Shown: positions 9,940-21,992, numbered from the stretch's first letter. The stretch: DNA of 64,000 nt from Luidia sarsii (GCA_949987565.1 OX465104.1:510501-574500), one strand, 5' to 3'. Notes: generated by a model from the letters alone, not told the origin. Program-made: numbers and translations.

Positions 9940-11180
9940 CACCAGCACTCAAACCACCTTTAAAACTTTCCAGACCTCAGGTGACAGCCTTCCCAAAATA
10001 GTCAGCTATCTTTGCTGGGCTGGGGTCTCAGTCAGAAGCATTTGATAGGATTTCATACTACGCTGTATCTTCCCATTGGAATTTCCCTCCCTCTACCTCC
10101 ATGCTCCATCCACCAAACTCACTTGAAGGTGAAAGATACCTTTAAGATTCTCCCTTGAAGATGATTTCACCAGAAGGACTGCAAAGCAGTTCAGGCATTC
10201 TTCGGTCCCCATCCCTGTGCCAAGTTGCATCCTCTCACCCTTGATATTCAAAAACAGTCTTTCTCATCCTTCAACAGTGCTGGCATGCCAACTATATCTG
10301 CCCAGGGTTTGGACTTGCCCGATAAAAGTTTGCCGACCTTCACCCATTGGTCATTAGGTGTGTGGCAGGCTCCCAACTTGGCAGGGTGCCAGGTGGTTGT
10401 GTCAACACTTCTTGGGACTCAGATATTGACTCAAGATTCTTTATTATCTCTGTTTGTCCACTCAATGTTGTGGGTTCACATGGGTATTCTGACAGGATGG
10501 AGAAGCTTAGACAAATCAAGGACAAATACAATGGCATACAAGCTTCAGTGAGTGATTGACATTCTTCTTTATTTTCACACAGCAATGCATCTCAAATCTG
10601 TTGTTCGCTACTCATCAGTGCTATAAATCCCCCCACGGTGTGACCAGTTGACCTGATCCTTCCATTGGTCTGCTGGTCCCTTAACCTGATATATTTTTCC
10701 CTTCAAAATGCTTCCCATAAAAAGTTGAACATTCATTTGTGACCCGCACAGTGGCATGAGATATATCCCACCAAAACACTTTTCGAGTAAACAACGCCTG
10801 AAGTCAAAGTATCTTTTCAATTAGATAGAAAAATATCAATTTTTGTTTTTTTGTATTTTCGGAAAGTTAATGTACTGGAGGATATTATGTCCAAAGGATT
10901 TTTCCGAAATCCGTCTCTAAATGTTGAAAAAAAAAGGATTTCGGGGGAGTGTTTGTGTACTGTTTTCATGAAAATGTAAAGTTCCTGCCTTTTTGACTAT
11001 TTTGGGAAGAATGGTGCTGCTATATTGTGTCTGGTACCAAATGAACGAGCGAAGTCCCCTTGTACTATTTACAACAAAGTTCACACGGAAATAATTTTGA
11101 TATCATTTGAAAGCTAAGTAATGGTATACTCTTTCACATCATTAGAAAATCTCAAAATCTCAAAAGTGGGGGTTATTCCT
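9940..11180. other. Intergenic, no feature seen
   Basis: No supported exon, RNA gene or recognised repeat. Overlapping short open frames near 10225-10585 have no protein-like features. Confidence 0.3.
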
Positions 11181-11189
11181 CATTATGCT

Positions 11190-11345
11190 GTGCCAGGTCA
11201 CATTTAGGGTTTGCCCTCGCACGATGTATGATTCACAAGCTCAGTGCTTTGCCTGATTATAGCTCAGATGGAATTCAAACCTGCGACTCCTGTTTTCTAG
11301 CACTGATGTCTCAACCACTCAACCATTGAGCTGGTCGAGGTTATG
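11190..11345 (-). mobile_element. tRNA-derived SINE-2 copy
   Basis: On the minus strand the tRNA-like head contains an A-box-like segment (CAGCTCAATGGTTGAGTGG), 'CAGTGCTAGAAAACAGGAG' and a B box (CAGGTTTGAATTCC). The tail (toward 11190) contains the SINE-2 body words 'GCAAAGCACTGAG' and 'GGGCAAACCCT'. The same order occurs at 24283 (plus) and 37010 (minus). Confidence 0.7.
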
Positions 11346-11349
11346 TGAT

Positions 11350-13155
11350 GGATTGGAATCTGTAATTGTCAGAAATTCCAAACAACAACTGGATCCACAG
11401 TGTGGTTGGAGTAATGTTTCATCACAGTATAGCTTCTTTGAAATTGTTTTTGAAGCTTGAGTTGCCTGAAGGTGAGTTATAATCTTGCCAAGCTCTGACC
11501 AAGTGTCCTTCAAGGGGGTGTTGGAGATGAAACAGGTTCTCTGTGCGCAGGTGTCCTTAGCCTATAAGGTGTGGCAGAAAGTCCCTGACACTCTTAACTT
11601 GACATTTCCTGGCCAACATTTCCTCTGTACGTCAGCCTGCTTTCCATCACCCCCACCCCCACCCCGTCCTCCTTCTCTCTCCCAGGTCATTGCATTTCAT
11701 CTTGGGCGAGGAAAATCCTGTTTCCACCTTTCATTCCTCCATCCGTTTGACCAAAGTCTTTCTTCAACTGGTCATTCATGCAGACACCCTAAGCAGGCAG
11801 GAATCCTGGGAGCATTACGGTCACAGTCGATCAGCTGTGACCAAAAGCGGAAGTATCCGTCCATTTCTAGCCAACACATAGTTTTAATCTCACAGAGTAA
11901 AGGAATACTGGCTTTACTCAGCAGCAGAGCTGTTGGGATGGAAGACACAATTACCATGACAACCCCCCCCCCCATCACACAAATACTTGGAGCCTTCCCT
12001 GTTTGCCCATACTGTGTTTTGGGAGCTAATATTTTATTCTCAAGCTTCAAAGGGTTATTGAGTTGGTCTTCAAAGAGATTGGCCAAGTTTGCTTCATAAA
12101 TTCAAAATTAAGTTGAATGCAACCACTGATGGATCCAAGCACCCAAACCATTTTGAAATCAATCCAGGCCAATCCAGGCCCCGTCTAAGTCCCTAGTATT
12201 GAAAAGCAATACCTCCTGATACCAACTTGTGACTCTTCCCAATGCGAAAAACAATCCTGATTTAACTTCTAAACAGATTAAGGATCACAAAATAAATGTA
12301 GTACATTTCCTGAGAAAAGAGAGAAGTCCATTTTGAAGTTCTTAATTTTTTACTCTTTCTTTCAGTCTAAAATCTGGGAAGTGTGATGCTTTCAGCTCAA
12401 GAAAAAACCATCTAGGTCTTTGCAGTAGAATTGTGTCTTTGTCTAAATTGATGAAAGCAAATGCTATGGAAATGTTTCAGCTCTTTCATATTAAGATTAG
12501 ATCCAATAAAACAAGCACATCAAATTGAAAATAATGTTATTCTGCATGTGCTAAACTCTATCCAATTCCCCCCCCCCCCCCGAAAAAAGAAAAACAAAAT
12601 CCTTTAGAGCGAAACCATGTCTGCGCACCATGTCATTACTCGTAAGTAATAAAGTGATGATATGGCACCTGGTTTGGAAACCTTGGAAATAGAAGTTGAC
12701 ACAAGCAAAGCTTACAGGAAATCTTAGTCATCTGTCAAGCATCACAGCGATCATCCTCCTTCAAATCTAACAACCCCTCTCCCTATTGTAGATGAAACTG
12801 CTCTGTCTAAGCCTCTTCAGTCCTGCCAAAGTGTTCAGGACCAAAATATAAAAACCCACCAAAACAAGAGGACGCAGAAGAAGCTAGGAAATCCTCCAGT
12901 AGATCTTTGCAGCTCACCTCTGGGCAGCTGACTGGGATGATAAACCCTGCGGTAGGAAGTCCCTTCCCTTGAGAGGGATCTCTTTGCCCCCATTTCCAAC
13001 CTGCTTGTCAGAACAATACTGTAGCATCCCTGGTAAACCCGGCCTTCCTCCAAAGGTTCCAGGGAATGATATTTGAGGCAGCTGGGGTCTGGGCTCTGTA
13101 GGAAGTGGTCAGGGTGTTGCCCCTGAAAACACTGAAACCCATGTTCATATTTTGA
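11350..13155. other. Intergenic; long open frame without support
   Basis: Holds a 204-codon open frame (11485-12099, plus) with proline runs and no recognisable domain, and a C-run at 12568-12581. No splice-flanked exon was convincing. I see no gene here. Confidence 0.3.
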
Positions 13156-13160
13156 GCCCT

Positions 13161-13234
13161 GTCCGCATTGGACTTATTTTGGTAACTCTTACAGAGACTC
13201 TTGTCAATTTTACCAAATTAAATCCAATGCGGAC
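13161..13234. repeat. Short inverted repeat / MITE-like hairpin
   Basis: GTCCGCATTGGA at 13161 pairs with TCCAATGCGGAC at 13223-13234, and inner TTTTGGTAA pairs with TTACCAAA. The total is about 74 bp. No family recognised. Confidence 0.6.
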
Positions 13235-13239
13235 GGCCG

Positions 13240-15040
13240 GAGGACTTCCCAAATTGTCAAGTGTCGGACGTTGATTGTAAGTTTTACCCTCCGCAGCGGT
13301 AAGTCTTACAGGGCCAACTATTTACATTATTTTTACACACTCATGACGACAATAACAACAAAACAACAACATTACACCCAACCCCTATAAGCTATGAGTG
13401 TTAGTAGAGTGGCAGGTGCTGTGACACAGTGTTTTGAATTTACTGTTCCACAATGATTTTTCAGAGCTTATACCCTGTCTGTGTCAGTTGTTCTGGTCGC
13501 CTGTTTGTAGCAAAACTTTCCCCCCTCTATTTCAATCGTCGGGAAAATCTTTTCAAGGTGTACATAAAAACCTTGACTTCCATCTACTCGCACTAAAACA
13601 GGCAATCGGGTGACTTGTAAACATCCATCAAATCTTTTTCTCGGATATCTAGAACACACAATTTCCTTTCTGCGATGTTACCTAGAAATGGTGGGAACTC
13701 ACGCATTTGTCGAAGATGGGAAAATTAAGCTGATGCCAAGAAAGCTAAATGGTCATCTGGGGCAGTCGTTACAGCAGCTTGGAAGAGGTCCAAAGAGGTT
13801 AGATAATCCCTGACCTGGTCACCTTCTGTAGTCCACTCTGGGGTTAATGCATACCGGCTAAGTTTCCGGCAACAAACTGGGAGAACAGGTCTGCTCCCAC
13901 TTTCCTCCGGTCTGCTCCAGATGGTGTGTGGCATCATAAACAGCTGAGCCGGAACCAAGACACAGGGGCAGTCAGTGCCCCCACCCTCCTGCCAAGAGGG
14001 GTGATTGAGATGCAGTCAAGGAGGGGAGGGAGGGGCGTGGGCAACCAAGCCAACCAGTATCTCTTTTAGATTTGACAGAATGACATCAGCAATTGCTGGC
14101 TTACTTCCAGATTTGAATGACGCCTCTATGATGCCAGTTCACATCAAAGACTATATAAAATATTATTAACCATCAAAGCAGAAGGGGTTGTTTCCCCACC
14201 ATCTGAACTCACTTGCTCTCAGCTGCTGAATCCAATCAAAACAATAACAAACCCGTACTAATTAAGAGTTTCCCTGCATGGTGAAGCCTAAAAATAGCCC
14301 GGTCAGAGTCTGAGAGAGGCTGTGGGGTGTTGGGAGAGGGAGGGATCATTCACTGGATCCCTGGTTGGAGTTCCTGAGCCTGGCCCTCCCAGCAACTGGC
14401 AGGTGCAGTACCCAAGGCCACTCACCCTCCTGACAGGTGTTTCCAAGGCCAGGGTGGGAAGGCAAGGGGAAGCGGAGGAAGGTCAGGGTACTCATCACAA
14501 ATCTGAATCAAAACAATAACAAGGTCCTGGGAGTTTCTCCACCCTCCCCACTCCACCCTCTCTCCCACCCACCTACATAGCTGCGGGGCGCTTGAATCGG
14601 AGAAGCTGTGCACTAGGGCAGTGAACTTAATAATGTTTGATGCCAGAAGTACAGGTATACATGTATGTAGGTAATCAATGTTCCCAGCAATGCCAAGGTC
14701 TCTGCCAGAGCTTTAGCCCTGGACGAACCCCTCCCCCAGCAGCAGAGCCATCCTTTTACCTGCAGTTGTGCCAAACTGTGAAATGGGTCACAGCCAAATG
14801 GAGGAGACAGGTTCCCTGGTGTGACTGTCCAACGAGATCCCCTCGTCCTTGGCAGGAACCTTCCAGATCTCCCTGACATGTTTGCCCTTGACATCCTAGG
14901 GGCACTTCTGCCTTGATACATCTGACCTAGACCATTGCACAATAATATACAATGTAGTTTGATCCACTCCCACACACACACATAGTGCACCTTGAACTTT
15001 GGTCGATATAGAAGAATCATTGGTGCTCCACTTTGGCATC
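13240..15040. other. Intergenic, no feature seen
   Basis: Moderately GC-rich, with no exon or repeat that I can support. Several overlapping frames of 60-135 codons in 14300-15020 lack protein-like composition. Confidence 0.3.
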
Positions 15041-15047
15041 AATACCC

Positions 15048-15585
15048 CCTCTCTTTCTATCTCTCTATCTCTCTCTCTTCCTCTCCCCTCTCTCTCTCCC
15101 TCCATCTCTCTCTCTGTCTCTCTCTATATATATATCTCTCTCCCTCTCTCTCACCCTCTCTCTCTCTTCCTCTCTCTCTCTCTCTCTCTCCCTCTATCTT
15201 TCTCTCCCTTCCTCTCTCTCTCTCTCTCTTCCTCTCTCTCTCTCTCTCCATCTCTCTCTCTCTCTCCATCTCTCTCTCACCCTCTCTCTCTTTCCCTCCC
15301 TTCCCCTCTCTCTCTCCCTCTCTCTCACCCTCTCTCTCACCCTCTCTCTCTCATCCCCTCTCTCTCTCTTTCTCTCTTTCTCCTCTCTCTGTCTCTTCCT
15401 CTCTCTCTCTTCCTCTCTCTCTCCCTCTCTCTCACCCTCTCTCTTTCTCTCCCTTCCTCTCTCTCCCTCTTCCCCTCTCTCTCCCTCTCCCTTCCTCTCT
15501 CTCTCTTGCCCTCTTTCTCTTCCTCTCTCTCTCCCTCTCTCTCACCCTCTCTCTCTTTCCCTCCCTTCTCCTCTTTCTCTCCCTT

Positions 15586-15635
<50 letters not shown>

Positions 15636-15657
15636 TCTCACCCTCTCTCTCTCTTCC

Positions 15658-15693
<36 letters not shown>

Positions 15694-15793
15694 ACCCTCT
15701 CTCTCTTTCCCTCCCTTCCCCTCTTTCCCTCCCTTCCCCCTCCCTCTCTCTCACCCTCTCTCTCTTTCCCTCCCTTCCCCTCTTTCTCTCCCT

Positions 15794-15826
<33 letters not shown>

Positions 15827-15848
15827 CCCTTCCCCCTCTCTCTCCCCT
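15048..15848. repeat. (CT)n-rich polypyrimidine tract, ~0.8 kb
   Basis: Almost pure C/T on the plus strand: CTCTCT with CCCTC, TTCC and CACC interruptions and one (TA)n patch near 15127. All three frames are open for up to 401 codons because a CT repeat has no stops; these frames are not genes. Mirror symmetry makes triplex (H-DNA) formation plausible. Confidence 0.97.
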
Positions 15849-15894
15849 CACAGATAATGTTACATTAATACATATACATTATAATATTAATAAA

Positions 15895-16180
15895 TTTCAT
15901 CTCATTTCATCTCATTTCATCTCATTTCATCTCATTTCATCTCATTTCATCTCATTCCATCTCATTTCATCTCATTTTATCTCATTTCATCTCATTTCAT
16001 CTCATTTCATCTCATTTCATCTCATTCCATCTAATTCCATCTCATTCCATCTCATTCCATCTCATTCCATCTCATTCCATCTCATTCCATCTCATTCCAT
16101 CTCATTTCATCTCATTTCATCTCATTTCATCTCATTTCATCTCATTCCATCTCATTCCATCTCATTTCATCTCATTTCAT
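15895..16180. repeat. (ATCTCATTTC)n decamer satellite, ~28 copies
   Basis: A regular 10-bp repeat 'TTTCATCTCA' with interspersed T-to-C changes giving 'TTCCATCTCA' blocks. Closely related to the start of the 51754-53846 array, which also begins with TTTCATCTCA before grading into CCCAT. Confidence 0.97.
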
Positions 16181-16386
16181 TATTATACCATGCATAGGCC
16201 TAATCTAGGAAACCTAACGCTAACAGAAAGAGAGTTATGCATGTCCTTAGAAATGTCCCTGCATTCAGAATTTCAGATGTATGTATAGAGCATAGAGCAG
16301 CATGGGTGGCATGTCACCCCATACCTTCCTGTCCATGTTGACAAAGCATCTGTCTTGTATTGATCCATCTCTCCTATCACTTGCAG

Positions 16387-16445
16387 GAACTAATTGTCCG
16401 TCTGGCCTCGGCTACCGGCGCCTGTCTAACACCTCTGATCCACAG
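16387..16445 (+). CDS. Putative 59-nt internal exon with strong splice sites
   Basis: The acceptor is a pyrimidine-rich CCATCTCTCCTATCACTTGCAG (AG at 16385-16386), with a plausible branch region. The donor is CAG|GTAAGG at 16446. Two frames are open: one entered in phase 1 and left in phase 0, reading TNCPSGLGYRRLSNTSDPQ; the other entered in phase 0, reading ELIVRLASATGACLTPLIH. The first joins in frame to the phase-1 start exon at 6014-6023 (or the weak one at 8020). Protein family not recognised. The flanking introns would contain the CT and ATCTC satellites. Confidence 0.5.
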
Positions 16446-16859
16446 GTAAGGGACTTCCTCTGAAAAGCTTCCTCAATTTGGAAGTCGGCTCTAAAACACA
16501 GATCAGTTTCTGTGCCGACTAACAGTCTTGCAATGTCATACTATAGATAAGAATAGGCCTAAATCTAGTGCGCAGTATTGGCAACTCAAACAGCTTTTCC
16601 TCATTCCCTTATTCATGAGTATTGCTCCACCAACTCGGTTACTCTGTTCCAAAATGGGCATCTTTTTCAGACTTTGCGACGTTAAAACTCATCCCAATCT
16701 GGGGAAGCCTTACTGATGTATTGATTCCTAATCAGGATGTCTCTGTTTATCCGGCTTTGCTGTTGTGACAGAAACAGAATGAGTGCTTGTTGTACTCCTA
16801 TGGTACAAGGGCTATTATATTTCATATAGGCCCCCTAGATACTCAAAAGTTAGAGGGCC

Positions 16860-16905
16860 TGACGTTTTGATCCTAGCAGGACCTTTCTACTTACTTTTGA
16901 GATTT
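16860..16905 (+). repeat. Repeat family B, half copy
   Basis: Contains GGGCCTGACGTTTTGATCCT and AGCAGGACCTTTCT, the left-arm core of family B; no inverted partner. Confidence 0.75.
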
Positions 16906-16949
16906 ATGTATATATATAACTGTATTGCAGGTCATTGTACTGGTAGTCA

Positions 16950-18415
16950 GTGAGCAGTTTGCAACCGTTTTTTGGATTACTTCATATAGATAGGCCTACT
17001 TTTCATCAACATTGAAAGCCTATGGTGTGCCAGAAAATTGAATGGATATTTTATTTTGCTTCCATCAAATAGGGACATGTTCTATCTTACCTATACTATA
17101 GGCAATCCTGGAAACCTGTAGGGCCTATGGGTATAGAAACAGAAACTTGTTTGAAATGGGCTTTGATAGTGTAAGCGCATGCACACTGTGTGAACCCAAA
17201 CCCAAAGTTGTAGTCAACAAGCCTGGTTGTAATCCTGCATGGAGAATCAATGCTGCTGATTCTCTCTTCTTTGGATACTTTATAGCTTCCATGACAATTG
17301 AATGGATTTATATTCAGCAGTCCTTTCAAGGGATGCACTGGTGACTTGACAGCCTGGGTGGATCTTCCACATTGTCAGTTTGTTCCGGCGGCCTTGGCTC
17401 GTTAGAAAGACAGCACAAAGGCTCGGTATTTGCCAATTGCTTTTTGTTTAGGGGTTTACTGTTGACAGCCTTGATGTGAGGCCCTTACCTGCCAGCCATC
17501 ATGCCAAGGAGAAATACCATGGGAGATGATCCGGGTGGGTCCAGGCCTTGAACTGCTACCCCTCAAAAACAAGAAAGAAAGAATGATTGATTTGAAGGAA
17601 AGAAGCCAAGTAGGCCTACCTTGAGAAATGAAACAACTGTCATTTTGAAGATGGAGTGGAAATGGCATCCATTGGCTTCAAGTTGAAGACCCTGGAAAAT
17701 GGAAATACTCTGATTTGTGTGAGATTGGAGAAGATTGTGGAGAGATTGCCGAGTCTGCTTGCCTCATCTATTGATGTAATGAACAACTGTTCTAGGCTCT
17801 GGGGCATCCAGCACACCCTCATTGTGTTTAATGTATAGTGAGGTATATTTTGACATACCTGAGTTCCTAATTAACATCATTCCCATGTGGTCGATTATTA
17901 TTACTGTACGTGTCGGAGAAATTCGATCATCGTTGATAGTTTGATCAATCCACCTACAGTGTCACACGGAAATCTTGCACATAGTCCTAATTGGTAACGT
18001 GGTTTCTGGGTTTGGCCCAAACATAGAGGATAAACTAATATTAGATTTTGAGAATGTTGACTAGCTCTGATGTTGCCCTGCACCACAATATTTTCTTAAA
18101 ACTCCAATAAAAAACTTGGTTATTCTTCTTCAACCCTTTGCCCCCTTCCCAACACCTCTGAGTTTACCCCAGGAGCAGTTCCCCTTCTTTTCTCCCCTTC
18201 TAAAAAAAATCCAATATTTTCCTGTTCCACCCTGACCTCCTCACCTGTATCTCGATGCCCCTGGTCTTTGTCAAACAGAAAGGAGATCGACACAGGCAGC
18301 AAACAAACAGTTTGTCAGGGCTCTCCCTTTGTGACATGGAATTGAAGGGGTATGTCCCTCCAAGTTCCCATCTGGCAACTTGCCAACATGTTTTTAGGGT
18401 GGTGGGTGGTGGTGT
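16950..18415. other. Intergenic or intronic, no feature seen
   Basis: No recognisable repeat and no well-supported exon. A minus-strand donor (CAG|GTGAGG) near 18240 has only a 21-nt candidate exon behind it and is not called. Confidence 0.3.
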
Positions 18416-18436
18416 GGGGGGGGGGGGGGGGGGGGG
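18416..18436. repeat. G21 homopolymer after GGT-rich stretch
   Basis: Twenty-one consecutive G preceded by GGTGGTGGGTGGTGGTGT. Likely to form G-quadruplexes and to be length-unstable or mis-sequenced. Confidence 0.95.
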
Positions 18437-18589
18437 TCAGTGGATCTAGGCGTACCTTGACATCCGGGGACCATGTTTCTGACTAGTATGATCAGATCAA
18501 GCTGGTCAGACATTTTACAAGACTTGTTTCAGGCGCTGCAGGAACCCCGTTTGCGCAACGAAATATGATGTCCCTGGTGAGGTCTGTTT

Positions 18590-19738
18590 CATCTTCAAAA
18601 ATCAAACTATGGTTTTAAAAAGATTACAGATTCGTTACTTCCAGGAATCGGTTTCTTTCAAACTTTCCTTTCAACAGTTTAAACATCTCTAAATCTAAGC
18701 TGGGGTCTGGGTCCTTCGGATTAAAAGAACGTGGCGTCGTTCTCTCTTAGTGTCTGGACTCGCCTCGAACCACGTCCCAGCTTAAAATTCTTTCTCTCCA
18801 CTGTTGTGTGAAATCTCGGCGGTACACGGAGTCCCCAGATTAAGGGAATAACACCATCTAATCGCTACCATTAAGGTGTGGATATTGTGGCATTTTTTAA
18901 GACCTTTGCTTTGCTGTCAGTCTCATCTGTCGAAATGATTTTTTTCTTGTTCGTTTCAAAAATCTGTGAGCTTCAAAATCGATCTGTGCATGATGGTATC
19001 AGTAGCTTGGAAATGTTGAATCCTGATAACCTTAATGCTCCACAATATGTGTATGCATGAGCTGGTGTGAGCTCAGATGTGGGGAGAACATTTCAAACGG
19101 CTGGTGAAATCACAAAAGCTGCCGCGTGAATGTGCTCAACGTAATCAGACCAAGAATCTCATGCAATTCACTGTGGCATAAACAGGCCTTCATTCACACA
19201 TTCCCATCATGTTGCCTCATAGAATTTACTGGTAGATGTATAGGTTTTATTTGTGGGGAATCGTTTGCCTTTCACAATGATTACCACTGCATACTTCACA
19301 GTATACAGTCAAGATACTGAACATTGTAATTTTTCATCCAATGCAAAATATCACCTTCATAAACAGTTGATGAAAGTGATGAGATGTGGATCTATACAAC
19401 GAATGTAGGATAGGCAGTTTTGCCTTTTTTGTCGAAATGGTTATAGGCCTGATCTGATTTTTAATCAACCCTTAGTTTGGTTGGTCTCTCAACAAACCCG
19501 CGCCCCTTACACGTCAGTGTCCCGGGGCACCAATTGATGTGTCCCAGCGTTGTCATTGACAACCAGCAATAACATTGACCCTGGTTATCCAAACCTTGGG
19601 TCCTTCAAGTTCAACAGCCTTGGAGAGGTTGAAGGAAGTTACAGGCCTTGCTACAGAGGTCAAAGGCGTTCTGGGGCAGCTCTACACAAGAGTTTGGGAA
19701 TAAGACGTGAGGGGATCTCAGGCTGAAACGTAAAAAGA
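18590..19738. other. Intergenic or intronic, no feature seen
   Basis: AT-rich with no supported gene. A 44-nt splice-flanked segment just upstream (18533-18576) was considered and not called. Confidence 0.3.
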
Positions 19739-19740
19739 AG

Positions 19741-19953
19741 GCATTTCTTTAAAAAGTCAGAGCAATTCTTTAAAAAGTCAGAGCATTTCTTTAAAAAATC
19801 AGAGCATTTCTTTTAAAAGTCAGAGCATTTCTTTAAAAAATCAGAGCATTTCTTTTAAAAGTCAGAGCATTTCTTTAAAAAGTCAGAGCATTTCTTTAAA
19901 AAGTCAGAGCATTTCTTTAAAAAGTCAGAGCATTTCTTTAAAAAATCAGAGCA
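19741..19953. repeat. 21-bp minisatellite, ~10 copies
   Basis: Unit 'ATTTCTTTAAAAAGTCAGAG' + C, with alternating AAAAAG / AAAAAA / TTTAAAAG variants. It is interrupted at its right end by a family B half copy (19973-20022), after which one more 'AAGTCAGAGCATT' appears. Confidence 0.95.
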
Positions 19954-19972
19954 TCAAAAGTCTCTGCGTTTG

Positions 19973-20022
19973 AGAAAGGTCCTGCTAGGATCGAAACGTC
20001 AGGCCTACTAAATTTTATGAAG
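19973..20022 (-). mobile_element. Repeat family B half copy inside the 21-bp minisatellite
   Basis: TTTGAGAAAGGTCCTGCTAG, GATCGAAACGTCAGGCC, TACTAAATTTT. Minisatellite sequence lies on both sides (GCATCAAAAG before, AAGTCAGAGCATT after), which suggests insertion into the array. Confidence 0.8.
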
Positions 20023-20123
20023 TCAGAGCATTAGTTTGATTTTGTAGAAGTTGTGCAAAGTAATTTCACATTTTTAAGTTTCGGTATATGGTATTGTGAG
20101 TTGTCTTTGATCTCAAGAATGTA

Positions 20124-20175
20124 GAGGGCCTGATGTGTCGAGCCCAGCAGGACCTTTCTCAAAGACAGAATCACC
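20124..20175 (+). repeat. Repeat family B half copy, diverged
   Basis: GAGGGCCTGATGTGTCGAGC followed by CCAGCAGGACCTTTCTCAAA: left-arm core with several substitutions. Confidence 0.75.
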
Positions 20176-20399
20176 TAGTCTAGGCCTATGTTGATTCTTG
20201 TCACCGAACTTTACTATGTGCTCTGAGTATATGACTTTGAAGATGTTTGTCGTCCATCGGATGACATCATGATAGTGACAGTGATTGTTGCATCTTCAGG
20301 GATGGCTGTTCGGTGAAGATGGTTCCCCTTTGGTGAACTTGTGGCAGTATGAGTGTAGGCCCTTGGATGTGTCGAATGCAAACGTTAAACCTTGCACGA

Positions 20400-20470
20400 G
20401 CTTTAAAATTTTAAAATTTAGTGGGCCTGACGTTTCGATCCTAGCAGGACCTTTCTCAAAGGCAGAGTGA
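20400..20470 (+). repeat. Repeat family B half copy
   Basis: TTAAAATTTAGTGGGCCTGA, CGTTTCGATCCTAGCAGG, ACCTTTCTCAAAGGCAGAGT: an intact left-arm core ending at the symmetry centre. Confidence 0.85.
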
Positions 20471-20474
20471 CAAG

Positions 20475-21530
20475 GACAAAACAGATACATGTACACGGAG
20501 GAAGGAGGAAGAGAGTGAATAGGACACAGATGAGAAACAAAGGACAAAGAGTAAAGCTGGTAGGGAGAGATCAAAGGGAAGGGCAAGGAGTAGGGTATGG
20601 ATTAGTGAGAAGAGGGGGAAAGATCAAAGAGAGAAGTGTGGAGGAGTGAACACAAAAGAAGGATTACCAGAGCTTTAAAATTGTGCAAAGGACCCTTGTG
20701 CAAACTTAAAAAGTTACCGAGTAAAACTAGCGACCGGACCCCTCGAGTATGGGTACACATGGTTCACAACTTCCCACGAGCTGCTATAGCTTCGCTACTA
20801 TTCTCTGCTAGGAGTTCTGCGAAAACCTGTCAAGCTGGTCTTGATTACTGCTACTAGCTGACAGAAAGGCCCTGCTGAACGGTTCCCCGCTTGACCTTAG
20901 CTGAGGTCATTTTTCTTCCGGTCACAAGGGTTCCCTTCTCTTCCTCCCCCAAAGAAAAAAAACAAAGATAAGCCAGCAACTCAGCCGTGCACCAAATAGC
21001 CGAGGGATTACTGTAACCCCTCCTTCGCATCGGGCCGTTGGAGCCTAATTGGATAAGCAGATATTTACGCCCATGTTTACACGGAGCTTGGGTCAAGTTT
21101 ACTATCCAGTTCCCTAACGAAAAGCGTGTACGCCTTTCGTGAACGTATACTGCACTCGTCAGCGAAAAAAAAGGTCAAAAACCCACTCGCACGTGTGTGG
21201 ATTGAGTGTTGACAGGGGATCTTTCGCCCCGTCACGCGTGCCTGAAAACCGCAAGATTCTTGGGGGCGGGGCGAGGTGTGGGAGACCGGTACGTGTGGTG
21301 TACCACGACTGAAGACAACACTAACATATCCCGTTGGTCCTGATTGAAGCATGGAGCAAGTCGATCTATAGGGTTAATACAAAACATGTTGAAAACCGCT
21401 TCAGTGAATTGACTTACCAAAAACTAAGTGGGCCTACATATTCGTCATCTAGCTATGAGTATGAGTTACCCATCTGGGAAGGCCGCCATAATAATACCAT
21501 GGAGGAAGGAGGGGATACCAGGCCTATAAG
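20475..21530. other. Intergenic, no feature seen
   Basis: A purine-rich segment (20465-20660) is followed by unique-looking sequence. No exon or RNA gene is supported. Confidence 0.3.
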
Positions 21531-21531
21531 G

Positions 21532-21650
21532 GCTGGATAGTTCAGATGGTAGGAACACTGGTACGCAAACCAGAGGATTCTCAGGTTCAAGTCCCGGTTC
21601 TGTCAAATTCTCTTTGCCATTTTGTTTTCAAAATTGACCACAATATAGAT
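21532..21650 (+). mobile_element. tRNA-derived SINE-1 copy
   Basis: The head reads GGCTGGATAGTTCAGATGGT (A-box region) and, 35-45 nt on, CAGGTTCAAGTCCCGGTTC (B box), then a short tail 'TCTTTGCCATTTTG'. 'GGGAAGGCCGCCAT' lies upstream, as in the copies at 35673 and 43315. It lacks a normal tRNA acceptor stem, so it is a SINE, not a tRNA gene. Confidence 0.75.
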
Positions 21651-21992
21651 GTCAAAATGTAGTGTGCCGGTAAGTGTTAAAGGAGCACCGATCTGCCTCT
21701 GAGAAAGGTCCCACGCTGTCTATCTGTAGGAATCTTTGCCAAAAAGTGGTGCCGATGTTTGCATCACTGTCGTCCATTTTAGAGGGCGGGGTTTCCTTAC
21801 GTTCATCTTGTTGGTTTGGGGTCTTTGTGTTGTTATCGATAACTTGCCACTACGTACTTCCCCATGCGAATGGCGGAGAACAAAGGGGGAAAGGGTTGTG
21901 CTTGCAAAGCTTTCTACTTGCATTCAATCCGGCTGCACTTTTATAAGCTTCTAAGAAATCGAACAAAGAAGGTGATTGACAGGCGAAATCTG

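Noticed and set aside
11485..12099. 204-codon open frame
   Set aside because: No domain, patchy low-complexity proline run, no promoter or splice features; frames of this length occur by chance in 64 kb. Transcript data could change this.
14992..16197. 401-codon plus-strand frame and overlapping long frames
   Set aside because: Translations of (CT)n and ATCTC repeats (Ser/Leu/Pro and His/Phe/Ile strings); stop-free by composition and open in all frames.
18533..18576. 44-nt splice-flanked segment (acceptor GACTTGTTTCAG, donor CTG|GTGAGG)
   Set aside because: The donor and acceptor are good, but the frame needed to follow the open TNCPSG frame of 16387-16445 has a stop (TGA). Only the alternative frame of that exon would fit. 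Too weak to call.
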